Positions 1 through 7,466 of a DNA stretch of 64,000 nucleotides are shown here, piece after piece. How positions within the stretch are numbered: position 1 is the first letter of the stretch; each line of letters begins with the position of its first letter. The notes beneath the pieces are model-generated. The model saw only the letters and a list, made by a program, of their open reading frames with translations, did not search any database and was not told the origin of the DNA. The translations under genes were made by a program, and so were the position numbers. The stretch lies in assembly GCF_039503195.1 (NCBI RefSeq), contig NZ_JBCJKP010000001.1, positions 10,664,001 to 10,728,000 of the forward strand, written 5' to 3'. The DNA comes from Streptomyces mirabilis. Its GTDB lineage: Bacteria > Actinomycetota > Actinomycetes > Streptomycetales > Streptomycetaceae.

Positions 1-320
1 AGTGCAGTGGCCAGCAGGCCGGCCATCAGCAGCGCCGCCAGGGGCAGACCGACGGGTTCCATATCCGGCAGGGTGACGACGTAGCCGGGCAATCCGGCTG
101 AGTTGTGCAGGGCGAGCAGCAGAAGCCTCACACTGCCGTACGCGGCCGTACCCACCAGCCCCGCCACGACCGGCCAGCCGATCCACCCAGCCGGTCGGGC
201 GGTACGCGCCAGCCGGTCCCGCGCCTGCTCCGCCCTGAAGGCCAGCACCGCGCAGACCGCGATCAAAGCCCCGATCACGCCCTGCGGCCAGAGCGACCCG
301 CCCACCGGAAACGGCCACAT
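1..320 (-). CDS. Multi-pass membrane protein, N-terminal part
   Basis: The gene is open from an ATG at 320 to the window edge, so only about 106 N-terminal residues are visible. An AAGGGG ribosome-binding site lies about 8 nt upstream. Three hydrophobic segments can be read (around residues 11-28, 48-70 and 88-106), separated by a basic loop containing AEQARDRLARTAR, which fits an integral membrane protein. The family cannot be named from this part. The reading frame has no stop and good codon bias, so it is probably a real gene truncated only by the window. Confidence 0.6.
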   Translation of the reverse strand, partial: MWPFPVGGSLWPQGVIGALIAVCAVLAFRAEQARDRLARTARPAGWIGWPVVAGLVGTAAYGSVRLLLLALHNSAGLPGYVVTLPDMEPVGLPLAALLMAGLLATA

Positions 321-695
321 ATCCGCCCCTTGTCTCGTCTTCCCGGCCACGCGTTGTGTCCTGGAGATCATGCTGCTGCGAGGGGACCAGCAGGCGCCAT
401 GGGCCGAAACCTACTTCTGAGGTAGGCAAACACCTACCCCGGCCGGGCAGCACCTGCCTGAGGTTCGACCGGAAAGCGAAAGGCGGGACGTGCGGGATCG
501 GACGACCGAGAGAGCCCCTCGAACCGAAACGCACCATGATCGGTACGACAACGGCTTCCAACTGACCGTTTCTCAGGCAGAGTACTGCGCCGACACCGTA
601 ACCTCATCCCGCCAACGCCGTGGTGCGAGGGCCGAGTTGCGGCCCGGCGTACAGCTGAGCCCCCGGTTGCCGTGGCGTCAGGTCTACTGGGGGCC
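321..695. other. Non-coding stretch with a repeated operator-like motif
   Basis: No convincing gene is seen. At 410-438 the motif CCTAC / GGTAGG / CCTACC occurs three times in alternating orientation, so two overlapping hairpins or palindromes are possible. It lies about 90 bp upstream of the leftmost gene's start and could be an operator, but nothing else supports that. Confidence 0.25.
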
Positions 696-1239
696 CTACT
701 GTCCGCGTCCCGTGCGCCACGGGGCCCCACACCTCGCCACGCACACCGTCGAGAGACCGGCCAGCGCCATGGCAACGCCGACGTCCGTGAACTCGGCGAG
801 GGCCCCGAACACGACCGGTCCCGCTCCCTGAACCGTCATCAGCCCGGAGGTGAGCAGACCGAACGCCTGGCCGCGGCTGGCCTCCGGGACCGCATCGAGC
901 AAGGGGTGCTGGAGTCCGAGTGCATAGGCGAACCCGCATCGAGCGTCCCCGGACGTAGGCGTCACCGGTGAGCGTCTCGGCGATGAGTCGGTTGGGGCGA
1001 GCGAGCCGAGGAAGAGCGAACCGGCGAGTTGTGGCAGGGAAGCCGACGTCGAACGTCAGGGCGCCCAGCAGGGGTGAGCCGGTCGTCGCGAAGACGAGCA
1101 CCGAAAGGTTCATCATACGCAGCGACTCGGCCGTGACCGTCAGGGTCCGGGTCACGAACAGCAGCCGGAAGCGCCGGTTGGCCGGCACTTCCCGATACGT
1201 GACGCGCTGTTGCGGGGCGAGGTCGGGGGCGGAGGTCAC
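696..1239 (-). pseudogene. MFS transporter remnant, internally deleted and frameshifted
   Basis: Two pieces of one major-facilitator transporter remain. The N-terminal piece starts around a GTG at 1239 and reads REVPANRRFRLLF followed by a typical first membrane helix (LRMMNLSVLVFATTG). The frame then breaks near 1030. The C-terminal piece, in another frame (about 696-905), reads GLLTSGLMTVQGAGPVVFG, typical of the last helices of MFS drug exporters. About half of the usual 400 residues is missing, so it cannot work. Its place next to the small-peptide locus at 1451 suggests, but does not prove, that it was that locus's exporter. Confidence 0.6.
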
Positions 1240-1450
1240 GGGCAGCCGCGTGCCGGGCGCCCCGCGACCCAGCCCGCCGTTACGCCTGAGGCGTAAGCCC
1301 ATCAGCGTGTCTGCCGAGGCTCGGGACAAAATTCAGGACATCAGTCCCATCGGTACGGGACGCGGGGTGCAGGAGAATGACGCATCCGGGCCGGATGCCA
1401 TCCGCCCTGCCCGGGCCTGCTCCGTCCACAGACGACCGAAGGGACCGGAC

Positions 1451-1585
1451 ATGCTGGTAGACCACATCGAGACCCCCGACCTGGCTCCGCAGACCTACCT
1501 CGACGACGAAGCCCCCGAGGTTGCCGTCGACGCACCGGAGGAGCGCGCCTGGCTCCCGTCGTACCAGGCGGTCCGGACCGCCTGA
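1451..1585 (+). CDS. Candidate RiPP precursor peptide, 44 residues
   Basis: A short ORF starts at ATG 1451 behind GAAGGGA at 1438-1444, which is ideal spacing. The product is acidic over residues 4-31 (many Asp and Glu), then changes to a C-terminal stretch RAWLPSYQAVRTA that would suit a core peptide. It has no Cys, so it is not a lanthipeptide or lasso-type cysteine substrate. It is followed by a strong hairpin and then the HExxH/PqqD-like enzyme gene in the same direction, the usual layout of precursor plus modifying enzyme. No homologue is recognised. The assignment rests on size, position, ribosome-binding site and neighbour. It could instead be a small regulatory ORF. Confidence 0.5.
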   Translation: MLVDHIETPDLAPQTYLDDEAPEVAVDAPEERAWLPSYQAVRTA

Positions 1586-1601
1586 CGCGCGGCGCGTCCG
1601 G

Positions 1602-1635
1602 TCGGCACCGGGCCCAAGACAGGGCCCGGTGCCGA
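1602..1635 (+). terminator. Perfect 14-bp hairpin between precursor and enzyme gene
   Basis: TCGGCACCGGGCCC at 1602-1615 and its exact reverse complement at 1622-1635 flank a 6-nt loop (AAGACA). There is no following T tract. It sits 17 nt after the small ORF's stop and 47 nt before the enzyme start. It is probably a partial terminator or mRNA stabiliser that yields more precursor than enzyme, as is common in RiPP operons. Confidence 0.7.
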
Positions 1636-1681
1636 TGCCTTACGTCCACGTCCGCCGCCCGACCCCGAAGGACGGTCCTCG

Positions 1682-3199
1682 TTGCCCGCTTCACCTTCCG
1701 CCGCCGAGCCGGTCACCGACATGGTGGCGCAGGCAGACACCATGCTCTGCGCCGATCGGCAGTTCGGCGACTCCGCCGCCATCGGCGAGCGCAACCTCGC
1801 CCGGTTCCGGCTGGGCCTGACCATGCTGGCGCGGCATGACGGCGAAGCAGCGGACGTGCTGCGGACAACGGCCGCGGCGACCGACGAACACCTCCGCCCG
1901 CTGCTCTACGACCCGGTGCTGCGCAACTGCTTCGAGGTCGACCTCGCGCGGCTGGAGAGCGGCCGACTCGGACACAGCTCGTTCGGCGCCTACGTGAGCG
2001 GTTACGTCCCGACCCCGGCGGCGGACCCCCTGTCCTCCACGGGGCCCTGCGAAGCCCTCATCCGTCCGCACCGGAGTGCCTGGCCCGGTCTCGGGGACGC
2101 CTGGGTGCTGACCGAGCCGACGCCACACGGACGTTCGCAGGAGAAGCTGGCCGGGCGCCTCATGGACCTGTACCGTGGCGCGCTCGGCGACAGCCGGGCG
2201 GCACCCCCGGTCGATCCGGCGGAGAGCGTCCGCGCCGTACTGCGGGAGGGCGCGGAACTCCTCGCGACCCTGTTGCCCGCCGCGGGAGCCGGTGTACTCG
2301 GGCACGTCACCATGGTGGGCTTCACCCACAGGGAGAGCGAAGAGGGCCCCCTGCAGTCCATGTCCGGCGGCGACCCGCTTCCCTCGACGGTGCTGCTGGC
2401 GCCCGAACGCTGCACCTCTCCGTGGCTCGCCGCCGAGAGCCTGCTGCACGAGGGCGCCCACCTCAAGCTCTTCGACGCGCTCCGTACGGGCTCCGTGGTC
2501 AGGAACGCCACCGAGCGCGTCCCGATCCCGTGGCGGATCGGTTCGTGGACGGTCATCCGGGTGTTCGTAGCCCTGCATTTCTACGTGCACCTGCTCGTCT
2601 TCCGGGCTGCGGCGGCCTCCGCCGGTGAAGCGGTCCGGGAGAGGTTCGGGCCGCCCCCGTCGGTCGAGGACCTCGACGAGCCCAGCCCTGGCACGCCGGC
2701 CGCCCACAGCGGGCAATACCGGACCAGTGCGGAACGGGCCCGCTACCTCGCCGAGTGCGTGCTGTCGCTGCCGGAGCAGGCGCTCACCGAGCACGGGCAC
2801 CGGTTCGCCCGCTGGCTCCTCACCACGCTCCGTCTGGTGGACGACGAGGCTCCGCAGCCCCAGGACCGTGCCGAGACGACGACCCGACGGGCGGAACCGT
2901 GGCAGCCGCAGGAGAATCCCTCAGAAGGTGTCCTCCAGCGGATCACCCCGGTGGACGCATGCGCCCTGCCCGGCCTCGGACAACTCGTCGTGAGTCCCAC
3001 GCGGTCGGCCCGAATGCACTGGCTGAACGCGCGCTCGTGGACGGTCTACTCCTTGTGCGACGGACGTGACCTCGGCTCGGTACGCACGGCCTACGCCCGA
3101 GCGGTCGATCTCCCGGCCGACTCGGAGGAGGTCAACCGGCAGGTGAGTGACAGCGTGCGTCGGCTTGTGGCAGCCGACCTCATCACCCACGACATGTGA
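1682..3199 (+). CDS. HExxH-motif peptide-modification enzyme with C-terminal PqqD-like domain
   Basis: A 505-residue protein with HEGAH at residues 256-260 inside a helix (AAESLLHEGAHLKLF). This matches the HEXXH-motif putative peptide-modification family (TIGR04267-like), some members of which are now described as 2-oxoglutarate/iron peptide beta-hydroxylases. Residues about 418-505 resemble a PqqD-type RiPP recognition element (VVSPTRSARMHWLNARS followed by a short helical winged fold), so leader binding and catalysis may be fused. The start chosen is TTG 1682 with GAAGGA at 1667-1672; ATG 1721 is the alternative. It follows the 44-residue ORF. Residue positions are visible. The chemistry is inferred from the family and the target residue is unknown. 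Confidence 0.75.
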   Translation: MPASPSAAEPVTDMVAQADTMLCADRQFGDSAAIGERNLARFRLGLTMLARHDGEAADVLRTTAAATDEHLRPLLYDPVLRNCFEVDLARLESGRLGHSSFGAYVSGYVPTPAADPLSSTGPCEALIRPHRSAWPGLGDAWVLTEPTPHGRSQEKLAGRLMDLYRGALGDSRAAPPVDPAESVRAVLREGAELLATLLPAAGAGVLGHVTMVGFTHRESEEGPLQSMSGGDPLPSTVLLAPERCTSPWLAAESLLHEGAHLKLFDALRTGSVVRNATERVPIPWRIGSWTVIRVFVALHFYVHLLVFRAAAASAGEAVRERFGPPPSVEDLDEPSPGTPAAHSGQYRTSAERARYLAECVLSLPEQALTEHGHRFARWLLTTLRLVDDEAPQPQDRAETTTRRAEPWQPQENPSEGVLQRITPVDACALPGLGQLVVSPTRSARMHWLNARSWTVYSLCDGRDLGSVRTAYARAVDLPADSEEVNRQVSDSVRRLVAADLITHDM

Positions 3200-3254
3200 C
3201 GCTCTCCGCTCCGGGTGCCGGTTCCGTCGGACACGGGTGTTCCGCTGCTGCGCC

Positions 3255-3959
3255 TTACGTACGTGCGGTGCCGGTGCCGGTGCTGGGGTCCGCCGTTTCC
3301 AGGCCGGCCAGCCGTGCGGACACAATGGCCTCCAGGCGACTGGAGACATGGATTTTCGGCAGGATGGCCGAGACGTAATTGCGTACGGTCTTCTCCGATA
3401 TGAACAGCTCCTGCGCTATTCGGCGGTTTCCGTAGCCGAGCGAGACCAATCGCAGCACGTCCCGTTCCCGGTTGGTAAGCGCCGGGAACGGGAGCGTGCC
3501 GTCGGCTTCCGCCAGGCGCACCAGGAGGGCGGAGAGTTCGCCGCCGGTCCGCGGTCCCAGCGTGACGTACCCCCGCTGAACGGCCCGTACGGTGCGCAAC
3601 ACGTCCGCCGTCTCCGTGTTCTTGAGCAGGTAGCCCGTGGCCCCCGCCATCAGCGTGGTGAGCAGCAGGCTGTCGTCGTCGTGCTCCGTGGACACCGCGG
3701 CGATCAGCCGCGGCGCCGGGTACTGTCGACGCAGTTGCTGGAGCAGCCCGATTCCCGCGCGGCCGGGCAGGTCGAGGTCGACGATGACCACATCGGGCTT
3801 CTTCTCCCGGACCGCCCGTACACCGGCGTGCGGGTCGTGGGTCCCTGCGGCGACGGTGATCCCGCCATCTTCTAACGCGGAACGTAAGCCGCCCAGAATC
3901 AGGGGAATGCTCTCTATTACCACTACACGCGTACCGCTATGTCGGACCGCATTGGCCAT
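3255..3959 (-). CDS. NarL/LuxR-family response regulator
   Basis: A 234-residue protein with an N-terminal receiver domain (residues 10-125) and a C-terminal LuxR-type helix-turn-helix (about 165-220, LTNRERDVLRLVSLG and ISEKTVRNYVSAIL). The phosphoacceptor is probably D61 in VVIVDLDLPG, and the conserved Lys is in GYLLKN. The usual acidic pair after strand 1 is replaced by Glu-Ser (VVVIESIPL), which may weaken magnesium binding and phosphorylation. The ATG at 3959 is preceded by GAGGAAGGG. No partner kinase lies beside it. It converges on the HExxH gene with a 55-bp gap. Confidence 0.85.
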   Translation of the reverse strand: MANAVRHSGTRVVVIESIPLILGGLRSALEDGGITVAAGTHDPHAGVRAVREKKPDVVIVDLDLPGRAGIGLLQQLRRQYPAPRLIAAVSTEHDDDSLLLTTLMAGATGYLLKNTETADVLRTVRAVQRGYVTLGPRTGGELSALLVRLAEADGTLPFPALTNRERDVLRLVSLGYGNRRIAQELFISEKTVRNYVSAILPKIHVSSRLEAIVSARLAGLETADPSTGTGTART

Positions 3960-4346
3960 TCTGGCCCTTCCTCACACCCGGGCCGGCGTGAGGCGCCACG
4001 AAGCGTCTTCCCCACACCGCCATGATCAACGTTCGAGGGAAAGCGTAGAACCCCCGTTGACCGGCGGCCGGTACAGCGCATGTGCGGATCCGGTGGCGCG
4101 TCGGGGGACGTCACCGGAGCAGTGTCGTGTGGCCCTTTCCCGTTGCCCGAGAGGGCCGACTGGTCGTGCGTTGGGCAAGCGGCGGACCCTGCTGGATTGC
4201 CCTAGGCTCACGGCAGGGCCTACGGTCCAAGAAGATCGCCACCAGGGGCAGTTCGGTGAGGTTGACGCCGCCCGGGAGTTGGGCCGGGGTGTTGTCGCCG
4301 GTGGCCCGGTCTGCCGGGCCCTGACCCGTGGGGGACGGTGACCGCC

Positions 4347-4571
4347 ATGTCGATCGCGATGATCGGCCAAGTCACCCGAGAGCGTGATGGGCACATCATC
4401 ACGGGGGACCGGGAACTGGTCGGGCAGATGTGGCGCGTCCCGTTCACCATCGGGGACCACGCGCTGGAGATCGAGCCGATGCTGCCCGTTGGTGGGGCTC
4501 ATCCGGCCCCTGGCGAAGAACCGTTCGGCGTCAACGTGGCGTTCGAGATCTACGCCGATGACCGAGGTGCT
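4347..4571 (+). pseudogene. Possible truncated hypothetical gene
   Basis: From ATG 4347 (GGGGGACGGTGA upstream) a frame reads MSIAMIGQVTRERDGHIITG and continues plausibly through PFTIGDHALEIEPMLPVGG to about 4560. It then runs into the antisense of the methyltransferase gene. The first 70 codons look like protein and the rest does not, suggesting a gene cut at its 3' end. The family is not recognised. The 387 bases before it (3960-4346) show nothing convincing. Confidence 0.3.
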
Positions 4572-5423
4572 CTACCGGCGGACCGCCGAGATCAGTCCGC
4601 CAGGCCGCTCCTCGCCCTGCGGCGGGGTACTGATCGGGCGGCCGTAGGCGGCAGCGCGCTCGCGCAGGGTGTGGCTGCCGGCCTCCCAGCCGTGCCCGGC
4701 CAGCCAGCCCACCGGGTCGTCGGGCATCTCCGAAACCCACATGGACGCCGCCGATCCCGGCACGGCGTCCGCGCCGAAGCGCTCGATCACGCCGCGCGAG
4801 CCCAACGTCAGCCCCATCCGACTGCCTGCCGCCGACTGCGCGCTGATCCGGGCCAGCAGCAGCTCCACAGCGTCCTCGGGCAGATAGATCAGCAGTCCTT
4901 CGGCGATCCACACGGTCGGCACCGCCGGGTCGTGCCCTGCGGCGGCCAGCGCGCCTGGCCAGTCCTCACGCAGATCCACCGCGACGGTGATCCGCTCGCA
5001 GCGTGCGACGGCCCGTTCCTGGCGCAGCACCGAAGCCTTGAACTCCAGTGGCGCGGCGGTGTCGACCTCGAACAGCCGGGTGCCCTCGGGCCAGTCCATG
5101 CGGAAGGCCCGGCTGTCCATGCCGGCGCCGAGCAGCACTACCTGCCGGACCCCGGACGCGGAAGCCTGCTGCAACAGGTCGTCGAGGAACTTCGTCCTGA
5201 TGACGATGGAGAACGCCACGCCCAGCCGGCGGCGTCGCGCGGCCTCGTCACCGGGCAGCGGCGGCGAGGACGGCCCCAGGCCGCCGGCGGTGGCGAAGGC
5301 CTGTGCCAGTGGGTCACGGAACAGCGCGTTCTCCCGCTCGGTCTCCAGCGCCCGCACCCTGGCCACCCCCACCGCCGTGGCCCACACTCCCGACGGCTGC
5401 ACCCGCTCCTGCTCATCAGTCAC
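4572..5423 (-). CDS. SAM-dependent methyltransferase, TIGR00027/LCM-like
   Basis: 283 residues. The N-terminal region carries VWATAVGVARVRALETE and LFRDPLAQAFA. The SAM-binding motif is VVLLGAGMDSRAFRM, then FEVDTAAPLEFK, and EGLLIYLPEDAV marks the family that is abundant in actinomycetes and related to leucine carboxyl methyltransferases. The substrate is unknown. The start is GTG 5423 with no clear ribosome-binding site, and a 20-bp inverted repeat begins only 10 bp upstream, so the transcript may be very short-leadered and controlled there. Confidence 0.85.
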   Translation of the reverse strand: MTDEQERVQPSGVWATAVGVARVRALETERENALFRDPLAQAFATAGGLGPSSPPLPGDEAARRRRLGVAFSIVIRTKFLDDLLQQASASGVRQVVLLGAGMDSRAFRMDWPEGTRLFEVDTAAPLEFKASVLRQERAVARCERITVAVDLREDWPGALAAAGHDPAVPTVWIAEGLLIYLPEDAVELLLARISAQSAAGSRMGLTLGSRGVIERFGADAVPGSAASMWVSEMPDDPVGWLAGHGWEAGSHTLRERAAAYGRPISTPPQGEERPGGLISAVRR

Positions 5424-5432
5424 CGCGCCAGC

Positions 5433-5548
5433 CTAGATGATCGATTCCAAGGAGGCCTGACGAGGGGAGCCAGGCTCGTGCGCGGCCAGCCGGTCATGCG
5501 CGCACTGACCTCCTACGACCACTGAACCCCTTGGAATCGATCATCTAG
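5433..5548. repeat. Pair of perfect 20-bp inverted repeats, 76-bp spacer
   Basis: CTAGATGATCGATTCCAAGG occurs at 5433-5452, and its exact reverse complement at 5529-5548. The 76-bp spacer holds a GTG-started 15-codon ORF (MRGQPVMRALTSYDH) that follows GAGGGGAGC. No target-site duplication is seen outside. It could be a MITE-like element, a long hairpin, or two operator half-sites controlling the methyltransferase. Confidence 0.7.
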
Positions 5549-5833
5549 ATCCGTCACACCATCGACCATGTCGGCTCAACGAGTCGTCCACCAGCTCGTC
5601 GCCGGTCCCAGACCAGAAACAGGTACTGAGCCTCGGCGACTCCTGGTGGACCTGTTACGGCAGGGCTGCCCGAAGCCCATCGGGCTCGATCGACGGCGCG
5701 AGGGCCGGCTGACGGCCACGGGACGGGGCGCCGGAGCCGGCCATGCTCGGCTCGGCTACTCTCGGTGCCACCGACGTTCACTCTGCGATCCGGGCAAACT
5801 GCGACCGAATCGTCACTCGGGAGACGCCAACGC

Positions 5834-6946
5834 ATGAACACGCCACCATCGCCGCCTGCAGCGGAGCGGACTGACGGATCAACCGTCCGGATCGGCGCTC
5901 TCGTTCCGCTGACTCGACCTGGCTGGGTCGAGGCAGGTCAACACCTGCTCGCTGGACTTGAGTTGGCCGTTCGTGAAGTCAATAACGGCGGCGGGATCGT
6001 CGGAAGACCACTCGAGCTGGTGGTCCGAGACACCGCGGCCGATCCACAGAGAGCCGCGGCGGCCGTGGATGAATTGGCTCGCCTGGGTGTGGCTGCCTTG
6101 GCGGGGGAGTATCACAGCGTCGTCGCTCGTGCCGCTGCCGCCAGGGCCGACACCCTCGGCCTGCCGTTCCTCTGCTCGTCAGCGGTTGTTGACGCGCTCA
6201 CCGAACAGCCGACAGAATGGGTCGCGCGCCTCGCCCCGGCACATTCCCACGGCTGGCGGATCTACGCGGACTTCCTCCTCAGCGCGGGCCACAGCCGAAT
6301 CGCCGTAGCAGCCGAGCCGAGTGTCTACTGGGCATCCGGGGCTCGCATTCTGCGGGACTACCTCGCTCCACGCGGCGGCACCGTGATCGAACTCGACATG
6401 CGCGCGCTCGCCCCCACGGCCGTGTGCGACGAACTCGTCGACCATCGCGCGACAGCCCTCCTTCTTCTGGTCGGTCACCCGGAGCCGGCAGTGTCAATCG
6501 TCAAGTCCGTCCGCCGCGACCAGCGCCTCGCCGAGATCATGATCGGTGCACCGGCCGGGCAACCGGAGTTCGCCCAATGGGCGACGTCGCTGGGCGAAGA
6601 CAGCGCCGCGATCCCGTTCTTGCGCTACCTGCCCGAGCGCCTCAGCCCACTCGGTGCACGAGTCGAGACGGCGCTCCGCGAGCGACTGGCCGAAGCGCCC
6701 TCGTTCGTCGCCTTCGAGGGTTACGACACGGTCGCCGTCCTCGCCGATGTGCTGCGCTCTCACGGCGCGGACCGGGCGCGCACTGCCGAATCCTGGCCGC
6801 GCGTCGCAGTCGAGGGCACCCGCGGGCAGATCCAGTTCTCCCGCACGCCGGGCATCAGCGTTTGGCAATGGGCTTGGACGCCAGTCCAGGTCGTTGATCG
6901 AGATCCGGCGCAACCCGATCGCTTTCGGATCCTCCACGTCGGCTGA
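5834..6946 (+). CDS. Leucine/amide-binding-like periplasmic-binding-fold protein without signal peptide
   Basis: 370 residues with the type-I periplasmic-binding fold: VRIGALVPLTRPGW near the N-terminus, then VNNGGGIVGRPLELVVRD, the typical opening of branched-chain amino acid or amide-binding proteins, and EGYDTVAVLADVLR late. The ATG at 5834 has GGGAG upstream. No signal peptide or lipobox precedes the domain: only 17 polar residues come before strand 1. No permease or ATPase lies nearby. It may therefore act as a cytosolic sensor (as AmiC does) or have lost its signal. The ligand is unknown. Confidence 0.75.
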   Translation: MNTPPSPPAAERTDGSTVRIGALVPLTRPGWVEAGQHLLAGLELAVREVNNGGGIVGRPLELVVRDTAADPQRAAAAVDELARLGVAALAGEYHSVVARAAAARADTLGLPFLCSSAVVDALTEQPTEWVARLAPAHSHGWRIYADFLLSAGHSRIAVAAEPSVYWASGARILRDYLAPRGGTVIELDMRALAPTAVCDELVDHRATALLLLVGHPEPAVSIVKSVRRDQRLAEIMIGAPAGQPEFAQWATSLGEDSAAIPFLRYLPERLSPLGARVETALRERLAEAPSFVAFEGYDTVAVLADVLRSHGADRARTAESWPRVAVEGTRGQIQFSRTPGISVWQWAWTPVQVVDRDPAQPDRFRILHVG

Positions 6947-6973
6947 GAGAGCACGGAAGTCCGACTGCCCCGA

Positions 6974-7200
6974 TCTGGCCGAACCCGCTGATCGCGTATT
7001 CGACGCGGGCGCGCTCGGGGTCGAAGGCCGTTTTCAGGGACTCCTTCCCGGCTTTCTTACGCCGGAAGGAGATCCTGCGGCAGCGCTGAAGCAGTGCTGG
7101 GCCTCCCGACCGATCGTGATCGGCCGGGAGATGTGGTGTTCCGACGCATGTGATCGGCGAGCTTGCGGATTGACCAGCGGCGGGTGAAGGGCTTGCCGAG
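6974..7200 (-). pseudogene. IS630-type transposase remnant
   Basis: Two frames together resemble the middle of an IS630 transposase. KPFTRRWSIRKLADH (about 7140-7200) is followed, after a frameshift, by RISFRRKKAGKESLKTAFDP (about 6980-7080), where family members have RHGISFQRTKTWKES. No catalytic triad remains. The rest of the 6947-7403 gap holds nothing recognisable. Confidence 0.5.
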
Positions 7201-7403
7201 AACTGCTGCTCGGTCAGCCTGCCGATCCAGACCGGTGGTGCCGTTCCGCCTCCTGGTTGGAGATTCACGTCCAACCGGCGCAACGAGCAAGTCGGCAAAC
7301 GTTCCCGGTCACAGCGCTGGCCGAGGATGCGCCGGTTCTTGATCAGTGGTCGACGAAGCCCGGGCCGGCCGTGCGCCCCGGGCGCTGAACACGGGGGACA
7401 CGT

Positions 7404-7443
7404 ACGGGGGTCCGGCCGGGGCGAACCCCCACCGGACCCCCGT
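7404..7443 (-). terminator. Terminator hairpin of the GH16 gene
   Basis: ACGGGGGTCCGG at 7404-7415 pairs perfectly with CCGGACCCCCGT at 7432-7443, with a 16-nt loop. It lies 24 bp beyond the glucanase stop codon on that gene's strand. Confidence 0.75.
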
Positions 7444-7466
7444 CCCCCGTCCCCCGTGGCGGAATC

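Noticed and set aside
1451..1585. The small ORF as a lanthipeptide or lasso precursor
   Set aside because: It has no Cys, and no lanthionine synthetase, lasso cyclase or B-protein gene is nearby.
4338..5525. Long + frame across the methyltransferase
   Set aside because: Only the first 70 or so codons look like protein. The rest is antisense of a recognisable methyltransferase.
5834..6946. Part of an ABC importer operon
   Set aside because: No permease or ATPase gene lies on either side, and the protein has no export signal.
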